From: Enterobacter cloacae
GTDB taxonomy: Bacteria > Pseudomonadota > Gammaproteobacteria > Enterobacterales > Enterobacteriaceae
Assembly: GCF_011078175.1 (NCBI RefSeq)
Contig: NZ_JAALCJ010000007.1
Span: 124,001 to 188,000, forward strand
DNA: 64,000 nt
Reading direction: 5' to 3'
Shown here: positions 23,094-30,496 of the stretch, piece after piece
Position numbering within the stretch: the first letter of the stretch is position 1
Layout: every line of letters begins with the position of its first letter
Made by a program: the position numbers and the translations under genes
The notes under the pieces: generated by a model
What the model was told of the DNA's origin: nothing
Databases searched by the model: none
The model's input: the letters and a program-made list of their open reading frames with translations, nothing else

Positions 23094-23188
23094 GGAAGAT
23101 CGTCATCTCCGGTGAGGTGGCTGGACTTCAAATCCAGTTGGGGACGCCAGCGTTCCCGGGCAGGTTCGACTCCTGTGATCTTCCGCCA
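23094..23188 (+). tRNA. selC: tRNA-Sec(UCA)
   Basis: 95-nt selenocysteine tRNA that decodes UGA with SelB. The 8-bp acceptor stem GGAAGATC/GATCTTCC, anticodon TCA at 23128-23130 in the loop CTTCAAA, a long variable arm, TTCGA T-loop and encoded CCA are all visible. The anticodon differs from the ordinary set, and the gene is a well-known target for island integration in enterics. An AT-rich accessory block begins ten bases after it. Confidence 0.98.
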
Positions 23189-23198
23189 AAAATTACCT

Positions 23199-24149
23199 TT
23201 ATTTCACCATAATTCTCGTTATCACCAGTTCACCATTAGGTTGAATGTCAAAAGGCTTTGATCTGCTATATTCACTATAGATACAGGTCACATTATCGAA
23301 AAACAAACCGGCCAAAGTTGATGATACTAAATGGGGCTTAGGACCAAATTGAATAATGGAAATATTATATTCATTTTTTAAAGGCTGAATTACCTGACAT
23401 AAGTTCTCAAAAGTAATTGATAAACTAGAAATTGGAAGTCTAAGTAAATTACGACCTTCAGATAGTTGGTGTTCAATAAAATCCTTATTGATTGATTCAG
23501 CTTGAGATTGATAATCTGGTAAAGAACCCGGTGATGCAATTACGCCAAAACTCAAATCTGGCTCAAGTAAATTAAAAAAACTTTGCGGGCCAATTTTATC
23601 AAACCCCAGCATAAATATAGCGCATTTTTTCTTTTTAGTGATTGAAGAACCTTCGCAACCAGGTAGTACTTTAACATCACCCAGTTCAAAATTTAAAAAG
23701 TCATCGTTTTTAGGGTATTCTGCCGAAGAGTAGACCAAATCTATTATTATTTTTTTAGAGTAGACTTTTAAGCAATAGTTTAATATGGCCGCATACCAGT
23801 TTCTAGACATGGAACTATAGTCAACCAATATCAAAATTTCTTTTTTATCGATTTTTAATAGTTTATCGTTTAAAACTGAATAAACTTCATGGATATGCGA
23901 ATGCTCAAGATTCACAAGCGATAGCTTTGCTCCCCATTTTTTTTGTAGGTTATCAAAACTTTGCAACCTGCTTTTATTCTGAGCACTCTCGTTAAATGAA
24001 AGCACAACTAAATCATCTATATTTGTTGTATCAAGTAATTTTGAAACATAAACACATCTTGGTTCATAACCTAAACCTAAGAAAGCAATGTCGTAACGCG
24101 TATCAAGCATTTCAGCCCTTGATAAATCTTGCAGTCTAATCTTCGTCAT
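23199..24149 (-). CDS. Unknown alpha/beta protein, third gene of selC cassette
   Basis: 316 residues; I do not recognise the family. The protein looks internally duplicated: [17 protein letters not shown] (23-39) resembles [17 protein letters not shown] (179-195), and a strand-loop-helix-strand unit ending in YS recurs at 104-141 and 262-293. This resembles the twin Rossmann-like layout of CARF/SAVED or SLOG-type nucleotide sensors, but that is only inference. It has no membrane segment or signal peptide. The start overlaps the end of the ATPase gene by 14 bases, with GGAG seven bases before the ATG. Strongly AT-rich, unlike the flanking core genes. Confidence 0.85.
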   Translation of the reverse strand: MTKIRLQDLSRAEMLDTRYDIAFLGLGYEPRCVYVSKLLDTTNIDDLVVLSFNESAQNKSRLQSFDNLQKKWGAKLSLVNLEHSHIHEVYSVLNDKLLKIDKKEILILVDYSSMSRNWYAAILNYCLKVYSKKIIIDLVYSSAEYPKNDDFLNFELGDVKVLPGCEGSSITKKKKCAIFMLGFDKIGPQSFFNLLEPDLSFGVIASPGSLPDYQSQAESINKDFIEHQLSEGRNLLRLPISSLSITFENLCQVIQPLKNEYNISIIQFGPKPHLVSSTLAGLFFDNVTCIYSEYSRSKPFDIQPNGELVITRIMVK

Positions 24150-25908
24150 TAAATAACTCCATTTGATCTTCTGCGCTCAATGTAGCGTTAGAATTAAAAA
24201 TATTATGTAATTGGATAGAGCGTCCTACACGTGGAAACAAATTAAAATTAGGTGCAAGGCAGTTAGCTAAGACAAATCTTCCCTCTTTCGAGGGGAAAAG
24301 TGATTTTGTATTTCTATCTTTCTTCACATAAGGATAAAGTAACCCTAAGTCAACAGCAGTTTTAATACAACTCCATTGATCTTCATGAATAGTATTATCA
24401 ATACTGAACGATTGAGGTGTATTGCTCCCTAGTTTCTCAACTAAACTTTTTTCCTTAAAGTAACCACCTATTTTATTAATAAAATCAAAAGCTTTAATGC
24501 CATCTTTCTCGAACTTAATAACCTCTAACTCTCTATAGGAATAACTTTTTATTCTCTCGCTTTGACTAGCATCGGGAATTTTTTTTGACTGATCCTTCAG
24601 GTTACCCAACAAATGATTGAATAATCTAAAGAGACGTCTCGGATTCCCATCTGAACAACGTGAAACGATAGCAACGCCAGAATATAAAGTTGAGGATGAA
24701 TTCCCCAACTTATTATTATATTCTTCACGTAGAAGAAGAAGTCCTCGCAACTTACGAATAATAGCATCATCAAATTTATTAATATCATTAAGAAATAATG
24801 TATTCGCTCGATTTATAGTATCCGCGTTACAGTGTTTCTCAATTAGTTTCATGACGTAAGTATTTTCCGCTATGTCAGGTGTTGATTGCGTTAACACTGA
24901 TTTCCCAACCAACTGTTCAAGCGTTATATCGTTTTTATGATGATACTTTAACCTATTAACAAATAGCTTTTCAGCAAACTCTTGTATAATTTTGTCTGAG
25001 TTTTGCTGATTAAGGTGTGATGTACCTAACTTGTCTATATATACATACTCTAGATCATGCCCGATATTAATATTTGCAGCAACATCGGTATCAAGAGTAT
25101 GATGTCTATAAGGCATAGTGGTAATCTTAAAGACTAGATCACTAGCAGAACGCATGAATGTATTAAGAGTTTGATGATGATTCCTTGTAAGAAACTCTGC
25201 CTCATCAATACAAACAATCCATCTATTACTTTCTTGAAGAGACAATTTTCTCTTTATTATTCTAGAAGCAAATTCAAAAGGTTTGAATAATGTAGTATGA
25301 AATGCCTCACCTATTCTAATTTCTTCATCAGATAGGGTGACTCCCATTGCTTCCTTGTTAAAGGCTAAATTCTTTTTGAACTCAACGCGCTCCAACTCAT
25401 TTCTAATATCATTTAAATTATTTAATTTCAAGTTATCATTTGAAAACCAAACATCTGAAATATCTAAACAAATTTTTCTTTCAACAAAAAGTTGCTCAAT
25501 CTCATCCTCAATGTAGCAGTCGATACAACTTCTAATTGTATCAAGAAGATTTGCGCATAGAGATAGGTTTAAACTCCAAATGAAGTATTCTTCTTTTTTT
25601 GATTCATAGTTATTTAATGAATTGACCCATTCCACTCTTAGTGGGACATAGGTAGCAATAAAATTTCTAGACTCAATTAGGTCTTTTGCCTTTGGATAAA
25701 ACTCACCTAACTTACTCAAATTTTCATGCGCAAGCATTTTAACTAAAGCAGTTTTTCCTGACCCTCTCGATCCAAGAATAACTTGATTCTGGCTGGTAAA
25801 TAGCGCTTCAAATGATTCTGTCCAAATAAATTCTTTGGCAAGTTGATTAGTATTTAAACCTCTTGCATTTGAATTTTCAAATAAAGAACTTAATTCACTT
25901 AGATTCAT
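24136..25908 (-). CDS. ORC/Cdc6-like P-loop ATPase, second gene of selC cassette
   Basis: 590-residue AAA+-type ATPase. Walker A GSRGSGKT (46-53), Walker B IVCIDEAE (231-238), a sensor-1-like strand near 258-265 (LVFKITTMP) and a sensor-2-like GNPRRLFRL (421-429) give the ORC/Cdc6 arrangement. The C-terminal 480-560 looks like a winged helix followed by LFPSKEGRFVLA. The long helical insert (about 125-230) lies between the two Walker motifs. Start at MNLSELS, because GGAGG is six bases upstream and the metallophosphoesterase stop is only one base away. Likely the NTP-driven core or sensor of the cassette; the precise role is unknown. Confidence 0.9.
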   Translation of the reverse strand: MNLSELSSLFENSNARGLNTNQLAKEFIWTESFEALFTSQNQVILGSRGSGKTALVKMLAHENLSKLGEFYPKAKDLIESRNFIATYVPLRVEWVNSLNNYESKKEEYFIWSLNLSLCANLLDTIRSCIDCYIEDEIEQLFVERKICLDISDVWFSNDNLKLNNLNDIRNELERVEFKKNLAFNKEAMGVTLSDEEIRIGEAFHTTLFKPFEFASRIIKRKLSLQESNRWIVCIDEAEFLTRNHHQTLNTFMRSASDLVFKITTMPYRHHTLDTDVAANINIGHDLEYVYIDKLGTSHLNQQNSDKIIQEFAEKLFVNRLKYHHKNDITLEQLVGKSVLTQSTPDIAENTYVMKLIEKHCNADTINRANTLFLNDINKFDDAIIRKLRGLLLLREEYNNKLGNSSSTLYSGVAIVSRCSDGNPRRLFRLFNHLLGNLKDQSKKIPDASQSERIKSYSYRELEVIKFEKDGIKAFDFINKIGGYFKEKSLVEKLGSNTPQSFSIDNTIHEDQWSCIKTAVDLGLLYPYVKKDRNTKSLFPSKEGRFVLANCLAPNFNLFPRVGRSIQLHNIFNSNATLSAEDQMELFNDED

Positions 25909-25909
25909 A

Positions 25910-27142
25910 TTAATCCTCCGCCCATAATAAAACGAAGCTGTCATCTTTACTAGGCATCACTTCATACTTTAATTCATATGAAAGATCATCTACTGCATGA
26001 GATAATAATTGTTTATTACAATACTTTAACTTAGGTTCTATTTTAATTAAATCTTGCCATTTTGCATAATTCTTGTGCTCTTTGCACTGGTTAATAATAT
26101 TTCTCAGCTTACTTTTTAACTGATTTCTTGAAACCATGTAACCGTAATATTCCTCATGACTTATACGGTCTCTATCATAAAGTGATCGTGTCCATTTATG
26201 ATTTGTAAAATAAGACCAAGAAATAACCTTTCCTCTAGAAAAGTTATTATCCGGACAAAAATCATGATGTTCAATTAGATGAAAGAAATTCGCTACCCCA
26301 TTGTGCCAGTCTTTTAATTGAGCAGCAAAACTTCCAGCACTTAGTATGTTGACAAAAAAACCATCAGAATCCATTTGAAAATTATACCTTGGAATATGCT
26401 TATGACCATGAACTATGAAATCGAACTCATTTTTTCCGGCAAAACGCATAAAATCTTCCGCATTTTTCATTTGGCTAAGGTCAGGGGCGGGGAAAGTAGT
26501 ATCTGTATAGTTTTTGGGATGATGATGCGTAAGAAGAATTTTAAATTTACGCTTACCTGTACCTTTTAATTCATCTAGTTTTGATTGTAAGGATGCTAAG
26601 CATTTTAAATCAACCTCCCCAAACTTTACTGCTTTATCATAACTATCCAACGCTGAAGAGTTCACTCCTACTACAATCAAATCTTCATGTTCCCAAATAG
26701 TAGAATACGGGTCAGAATAATATGAAGAGAATTTTGTATTTTTTAATAAAGAAGAAAAAAAGTCATTATTTCTAATATTATTATATTTTTCTAGTATGAT
26801 TTTATCTTTATTTGAAAATCTTTTACTTGCTGCTTTCTCTTGATCCCAGTTTCCATCGTGATTACCAGGAACAAAGAATATATTTCTTTCGTCTATTTTC
26901 AATATATTCTTAATATCGTTAATTCTTTCTGCAGCAATCTCAAACTCATATGACTCAGCTCGATTGGTGATGTCACCAGCAATTAATAGATGAGTCGCAG
27001 TAATGTTTTCAAATTTAACTAAATCGTGAAACTCTTCAATAAAATTCTCTGTAATTGCTGATGCTCCACTTACTTCAGTACAGAAATCTCTTGCTCTTGC
27101 TGTAGTACCAACATGTAGGTCACTAATTACCAGTATTTTCAT
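25910..27142 (-). CDS. Calcineurin-like metallophosphoesterase, first gene of selC cassette
   Basis: 410 residues with all five two-metal phosphoesterase motifs: DLH (8-10), GDITNR (56-61), GNHD (93-96), the His cluster THHHP (205-209) and GHKH (246-249). Residues about 290-410 are a helical, lysine-rich extension that I do not recognise. Relatives hydrolyse nucleic acid or cyclic nucleotide phosphodiesters; the substrate here is unknown. A perfect -10 box, TATAAT at 27162-27167, lies upstream, and a six-codon reading frame (27139-27159) ends in the start codon, which may couple translation. Confidence 0.93.
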   Translation of the reverse strand: MKILVISDLHVGTTARARDFCTEVSGASAITENFIEEFHDLVKFENITATHLLIAGDITNRAESYEFEIAAERINDIKNILKIDERNIFFVPGNHDGNWDQEKAASKRFSNKDKIILEKYNNIRNNDFFSSLLKNTKFSSYYSDPYSTIWEHEDLIVVGVNSSALDSYDKAVKFGEVDLKCLASLQSKLDELKGTGKRKFKILLTHHHPKNYTDTTFPAPDLSQMKNAEDFMRFAGKNEFDFIVHGHKHIPRYNFQMDSDGFFVNILSAGSFAAQLKDWHNGVANFFHLIEHHDFCPDNNFSRGKVISWSYFTNHKWTRSLYDRDRISHEEYYGYMVSRNQLKSKLRNIINQCKEHKNYAKWQDLIKIEPKLKYCNKQLLSHAVDDLSYELKYEVMPSKDDSFVLLWAED

Positions 27143-27161
27143 AATTCATTCTTCTTCATAA

Positions 27162-27167
27162 ATTATA
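27162..27167 (-). promoter_or_regulatory. -10 box of the three-gene selC cassette
   Basis: TATAAT on the minus strand, 20 bases before the metallophosphoesterase start, in the AT-rich gap after the ribbon-helix-helix gene. No good -35 hexamer is seen at 16-18 bases. Confidence 0.45.
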
Positions 27168-27200
27168 CTGTCTAAGATTTTTAGCATACCGAATTAGAAA

Positions 27201-27392
27201 CTAGCCCTTAGGTTGTTTACCTCGTCTCATTAACTCATTTCTCGCCAGTTCCTTCAACCAGCTGGCAAGGCTTACACCTTCCTCAGCAGCCACAGCATCC
27301 AGCTGCTCCTTCAATGCCGGATCAATTCGCATCTTAAACTGCGGAGACTGCCCGCCGCCTTTTGGTTTTTTTTCGCGCGATATGATTGACAT
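27201..27392 (-). CDS. Small ribbon-helix-helix DNA-binding protein
   Basis: 63 residues: a basic N-terminus, then FKMRIDPALKEQLDAVA and EGVSLASWLKELARNELMRR, the strand-helix-helix pattern of Arc/MetJ and HicB-type antitoxins. Base composition is close to the core genome, unlike the AT-rich cassette that starts 58 bases downstream on the same strand. The direct repeats GAGGCCACCTA at 27393 and 27428 flank its promoter and are probable operators for autoregulation. It could also control the downstream cassette. The ribosome site is weak. Confidence 0.8.
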   Translation of the reverse strand: MSIISREKKPKGGGQSPQFKMRIDPALKEQLDAVAAEEGVSLASWLKELARNELMRRGKQPKG

Positions 27393-27438
27393 GAGGCCAC
27401 CTATCTATCTATTATAACACTTATAGGAGGCCACCTAA
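27393..27438. promoter_or_regulatory. Direct-repeat operator and promoter of the RHH gene
   Basis: Two copies of GAGGCCACCTA (27393-27403 and 27428-27438) enclose a minus-strand promoter: TATAAT at 27411-27416 and TTTAGG at 27434-27439 with a 17-base spacer. Each copy holds the near-palindrome AGGCCACCT. Repeats over the -35 box and the start codon are the usual layout for an autorepressor of this fold. Confidence 0.55.
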
Positions 27439-27455
27439 ACCTCCTGTATTTGCAA

Positions 27456-27560
27456 CGCCCCGATGTGCGGGAACACAACCGGAGCGTCTAACCTCACCAA
27501 CTATCAAGGAGTTGATTATGGCTGATTCGCATTCTACCCCAGACACCGACCAATCCGGAA
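27456..27560 (-). ncRNA. Possible SymR-like antisense RNA
   Basis: In E. coli the symE toxin mRNA is repressed by SymR, a short RNA made from the opposite strand over the symE start. Here 27456-27486 can form a long imperfect hairpin (CGCCCCG/CGGAGCG with inner TGTG/CACA) just upstream of the symE ribosome site, which could be the 3' end of such an RNA. Boundaries are a guess, and no promoter was located with confidence. Confidence 0.35.
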
Positions 27561-27859
27561 CCGAGCGTTCGTTAATTGTGGGATATCGCCCGAATGTTTT
27601 CGACAAATCCACGCCCAATATCATTCTGTCTGGCAAGTGGCTGCGTGCCGCAGGCTTTGAAACCGGACAGCAGATCACGGTCAAAGTGATGAAAGGGTGC
27701 ATCGTTCTGGTGGCGTATAACGAGCAGGAGCAGCGGTTGCAGGATGATTATAAGCGGACGAAGGCGAAGCTCAGTGAGATAGAGAAAGCCCTTGCCGCGA
27801 TTCAAATTCAGCATCCTGGAAAGCGCCTCGCAAAATCAAATACAAACCACCTGGCTTAG
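27518..27859 (+). CDS. symE: SymE-family type I toxin
   Basis: 113 residues, as long as E. coli SymE, with the conserved GKWLRAAGF and VKVMKGCIVLVA core of its AbrB-like (swapped-hairpin) fold. SymE is reported as an SOS-induced endonuclease-like toxin or nucleoid-condensing protein, repressed by antisense SymR. The C-terminal third (about 70-113) is a charged helical extension unlike E. coli. ATG at 27518 has AAGGAG six bases upstream. I see no clear LexA box, so SOS control is not supported here. Confidence 0.85.
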   Translation: MADSHSTPDTDQSGTERSLIVGYRPNVFDKSTPNIILSGKWLRAAGFETGQQITVKVMKGCIVLVAYNEQEQRLQDDYKRTKAKLSEIEKALAAIQIQHPGKRLAKSNTNHLA

Positions 27860-27900
27860 CGGCGGTTTCTGGCGTTAATCGTTAAAAAGACGGAGCCGAC

Positions 27901-28153
27901 ATGGTTGATAAAAACGTAATCTAATTTCCGGCAGGTGAATTTGTTATGTTGCCAGGGAGGACGGTAAGGTTCGCATCACATGTCGATTTGAACATGAAAC
28001 GCTCTGGCTGTCGCAAGCAGCCATTGCGGCTCTATAGCAAGTCTCTCCTCAAGCCATTACTGAGCATATTAAAGCCGTTTGCGAAGAAGGTAAGCCTGAA
28101 TAAAAACAACATGTAAGGCTTACTTACAAGTTCAGCAAGAAAGTGGCTGGTAA
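27901..28153 (+). pseudogene. Remnant of a RhuM-family gene
   Basis: Reading across frames gives RhuM-like pieces: DGKVRITCRFEHETLWLSQ and AAIAAL, then a TAG; QVSPQAITEHIKAVCEEGKPE, then a TAA; and TCKAYLQVQQESGW, then a TAA. The ATG at 27901 is in another frame and stops after seven codons. This is the N-terminal domain of the virulence-associated RhuM family with in-frame stops and a frameshift, and no C-terminal part. The rest of the gap to 28340 shows nothing recognisable. Confidence 0.75.
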
Positions 28154-28340
28154 ATGGAAAAAAGAATCTAGAGTAGCCATAGTCATGCAGCCAACCTACT
28201 TTACTGGCCAGCACGACTCGAAAAAAACACTGGAAGACGCCTCGCAATTTCTCACCAATACAATCATTTAGATGCCCCGTATTTGTCATACTTCTGCCAT
28301 TCGCTACCTGGTTGCCAATGACAGCCATTGCATTTATTAA

Positions 28341-28376
28341 CTACAGCTTATATCCTGTATATAAGCTACAGCTTAT
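28341..28376. promoter_or_regulatory. Operator of the RelE/XRE module
   Basis: CTACAGCTTAT is directly repeated (28341-28351, 28366-28376) around the perfect inverted repeat AGCTTATAT/ATATAAGCT (28345-28353, 28359-28367). It lies immediately upstream of the toxin start, the expected place for binding by the antitoxin or its complex. Confidence 0.7.
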
Positions 28377-28389
28377 CATGGAAGAGAGC

Positions 28390-28740
28390 ATGTGGACGGT
28401 ACTGTTCGGAAAGGTGTTTGAGCTATGGTTGCTTGAACAGGAAGAAGGGTTACAGGAAAAGGTACTGGCAGACATGCTAAATCTACAAAACTATGGACCT
28501 CGTCTTCCTCGTCCCTATGCCGATACTGTAAAAGGCTCGCAATATAACAATATGAAAGAGTTACGTATTCAATATGCTGGCCGTCCGATTCGTGCTTTAT
28601 TCGCATTTGACCCCGAACGTCAGGCGATTGTGCTTTGCGCAGGCAACAAGAGTAACGACAAGGCATTTTATGAAAAACTCATTCGCATTGCAGATGATGA
28701 ATTTACCCGGCATCTGACAAGCCTGGAGACAGCCAAGTGA
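28390..28740 (+). CDS. RelE/HigB-like toxin (Gp49 family)
   Basis: 116 residues from MWTVLFG. The core KGSQYNNMKELRIQYAGRPIRALFAFDPERQAIVLCAGNK is the phage Gp49-like branch of the RelE fold, whose members cleave mRNA on the ribosome. An upstream ATG at 28378 would add four residues; GGAAGAG suits the later one. Overlaps its antitoxin by GTGA, in the toxin-first order common to HigBA-type pairs. Confidence 0.88.
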   Translation: MWTVLFGKVFELWLLEQEEGLQEKVLADMLNLQNYGPRLPRPYADTVKGSQYNNMKELRIQYAGRPIRALFAFDPERQAIVLCAGNKSNDKAFYEKLIRIADDEFTRHLTSLETAK

Positions 28741-29036
28741 AAACCCTAAATGAACTAATTGCATCACGCTCACCGGAAAGCCAACAACGAATTAAAGAAA
28801 TGGCAGAGGAAATGATCCTTGAAACGGGTCTGCAACTTTTACGTGAAGAGCTCAGGCTTTCGCAAAAAAATGTTGCCGAGCTAATGGGGGTGAGCCAGCC
28901 CGCAGTAACACAAATAGAGCAACGTGGAAATGAACTAAAAATTGCCACGCTTAAGCGCTACATTGAGGCAATGGGTGGGAAACTTTGTATTGACGTTGAA
29001 CTTCCAACAGGAAAACGCGTTGCGTTTCATATCTAA
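28737..29036 (+). CDS. XRE-family antitoxin
   Basis: 99 residues, GTG start overlapping the toxin stop. A helical N-terminus is followed by a Cro/C1 helix-turn-helix: LSQKNVAELMGVSQPAVTQIEQ at about 41-62. The C-terminal IDVELPTGKRVAF strand probably covers the toxin. Expected to repress the pair at the palindromic operator at 28341-28376. Confidence 0.88.
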   Translation: MKTLNELIASRSPESQQRIKEMAEEMILETGLQLLREELRLSQKNVAELMGVSQPAVTQIEQRGNELKIATLKRYIEAMGGKLCIDVELPTGKRVAFHI

Positions 29037-29054
29037 CAAGTGTGATTCCTGCGT

Positions 29055-29072
29055 TAAGTAAATATTTACTTA
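29055..29072. repeat. Perfect 18-bp palindrome
   Basis: TAAGTAAATATTTACTTA at the boundary between the antitoxin gene and the convergent acetyltransferase gene, covering the latter's stop codon. May act in 3'-end formation or mark the edge of the accessory block. Confidence 0.6.
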
Positions 29073-29503
29073 GCCAACCGCATATGCAGCAACGGAAACG
29101 CATTTCCCTGCCCGTCAAGTTCCGGGCGCCCGACCTGCTCAAATCCCATATGCCGATAAAACGCGACGCCCTGCGGATTCTGCTCATTCACATCCACCTC
29201 GTTCGCGCCGAACTCCGCGATGGCGTGTTTAAGCAGCAGTTTCCCGACGCCCTTCCCGCGACTCGCATCGTCAACAAACAGCATTTCAATGCGGTTTTCA
29301 TCGACGCCTAAAAAGCCGTGAATAACGCCTGCGTCATCGCGGGCAATGATAACCTTGAGGTTGGGCAGATACGCGTTGAGCAATAGCGGACGCAGCGCCG
29401 CAATATCGCTTTCCTGTAAAAAGTGGTGGGTGGCGCGAACGGAGGATTCCCAGATCGCGACCAGGCGTTCGAATTGGGAGGGGTGTGCGGTTTCGATTTT
29501 CAT
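29066..29503 (-). CDS. GNAT-family N-acetyltransferase
   Basis: 145 residues from MKIETAHP. The acetyl-CoA loop is RGKGVGKLLL (about 88-97), preceded by the IEMLFVDDASRGKG strand; the C-terminal NPQGVAFYRHMGF is motif B. Distantly like enteric YiaC-type lysine acetyltransferases; substrate unknown. An ATG at 29530 would add nine residues; neither start has a clear ribosome site. Confidence 0.85.
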   Translation of the reverse strand: MKIETAHPSQFERLVAIWESSVRATHHFLQESDIAALRPLLLNAYLPNLKVIIARDDAGVIHGFLGVDENRIEMLFVDDASRGKGVGKLLLKHAIAEFGANEVDVNEQNPQGVAFYRHMGFEQVGRPELDGQGNAFPLLHMRLAK

Positions 29504-29561
29504 GGGGGGATCATGTCTGGAAAACCTCATTCATTCAAGTCACTCTGTGCGCCTTGCTCCC

Positions 29562-29595
29562 CCCTCACCCTAACCCTCTCCCTCAGGGAGAGGGA
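29562..29595. repeat. C-rich intergenic palindrome, copy 2
   Basis: CCCTCACCCTAACCCTCTCCCTCAGGGAGAGGGA: the same element as at 18985, in the opposite orientation. Confidence 0.75.
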
Positions 29596-29611
29596 ACCGA
29601 CCGTGCTAGCT

Positions 29612-29893
29612 TTAATTTCCACCACCGCATACACGCCGCCTGGGTTTTGGCCCAGCCGAGCGCCAGGTGTGTTTATCCAGCAGCGCGGCAAGCGCCGGGC
29701 GGTTGCGAAAGGCCTGTTCGGAATAGCGGTTCTGCGGGACGAGCGCGGGCTCAGCTTTCAGCGCCCGATCGAGCGCAGCGATTTCACGGGCAGCATCGTC
29801 TTTCATCGGCCACTGGTCGCTGACGTCGGGAAAGGACGCACTGAAAATCGTCATGTTTTTCGGTGCGTCACCGCGAAAAGGCTGCCAGCTCAT
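29612..29893 (-). CDS. Small hypothetical protein
   Basis: 93 residues; not recognised. MSWQPFRGDAPKNM opens it, an Ala/Leu-rich helix lies at about 34-49 and a basic tail GPKPRRRV at about 80-88. The ATG has GGAGG nine bases upstream, which supports real translation. It lies between blc and the acetyltransferase on the same strand. No signal peptide or membrane segment. Confidence 0.6.
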   Translation of the reverse strand: MSWQPFRGDAPKNMTIFSASFPDVSDQWPMKDDAAREIAALDRALKAEPALVPQNRYSEQAFRNRPALAALLDKHTWRSAGPKPRRRVCGGGN

Positions 29894-29971
29894 GTCGTCT
29901 TCCCTCCGTTGGGCTTTTGACGGAAGTCTATCCAGGCAAGTCCGTAATACCCTACGAAGAAAGCACGATCT

Positions 29972-30496
29972 TTACTGCTTCACCCACACCAGCTGGTCAA
30001 CCCGGAAGCCCAGACTGCGCGCGGTGTTCAGGTAATCCTGCTTCACCGCATCCGGAATCGTCGGCGTGCGTGACAAAATCCACAGGTAATCGCGGTTCGG
30101 GCCGCTGACCAGCGCGTACTGGTACTTATCGTCCAGCTTGATTACGTTATATCCGCCGTAGAACGGACCGAAGAACGACACCTTCAGCGCGGCCGTGGTC
30201 GGCTCGCCGGTGAAGTACGCTTTCCCCTCGCTCTCATTCCACTTGTTTTTCACCGGATCGTAACCCCGGTTCAGCACGCTGATACCTCCGTCGCTGCGCT
30301 TGCCGTAGGTGGCGGTCACCTGCTCCAGACCGCGTTCAAAGCGGTTTTCCAGGCGCGCGACTTCGTACCATTTGCCGAGATAGCGGCTGGCGTCGAAGTG
30401 GGTAATAGGCTGCACGCCTTTCGGCGGCGTAGGGGATTTACAGGCAACCAGGGTCAACGCAATGGCAACGCCGGTCACAACAGGCCATAGCTTCAT
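29972..30496 (-). CDS. blc: Outer-membrane lipocalin Blc
   Basis: Bacterial lipocalin, 174 residues. A lipoprotein signal with lipobox LVAC (Cys about residue 19) precedes the eight-stranded barrel; GKWYEVARLENRFERGLEQV is lipocalin motif 1, and NRDYLWILSRTP is the later conserved block. Blc binds lysophospholipids and is thought to serve outer-membrane upkeep under stress. Start at MKLWPV with AAAGGAA upstream. Confidence 0.94.
   Translation of the reverse strand: MKLWPVVTGVAIALTLVACKSPTPPKGVQPITHFDASRYLGKWYEVARLENRFERGLEQVTATYGKRSDGGISVLNRGYDPVKNKWNESEGKAYFTGEPTTAALKVSFFGPFYGGYNVIKLDDKYQYALVSGPNRDYLWILSRTPTIPDAVKQDYLNTARSLGFRVDQLVWVKQ

Noticed and set aside
27380..27517. A LexA box upstream of symE
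   Set aside because: CTGTATTTGCAACGCC near 27443 has only the first half of CTGT-N8-ACAG.
28032..28328. 98-residue minus-strand reading frame opposite the rhuM remnant
   Set aside because: No ribosome site or family signal; the opposite strand carries recognisable RhuM fragments.
23165..29055. An attachment-site duplication of the selC 3' end at the far edge of the accessory block
   Set aside because: TGTGATTCCTGCG at 29041 only loosely resembles TGTGATCTTCCGC of selC, and no longer match to the tRNA 3' end was seen; there is also no integrase gene, so I do not call att sites.
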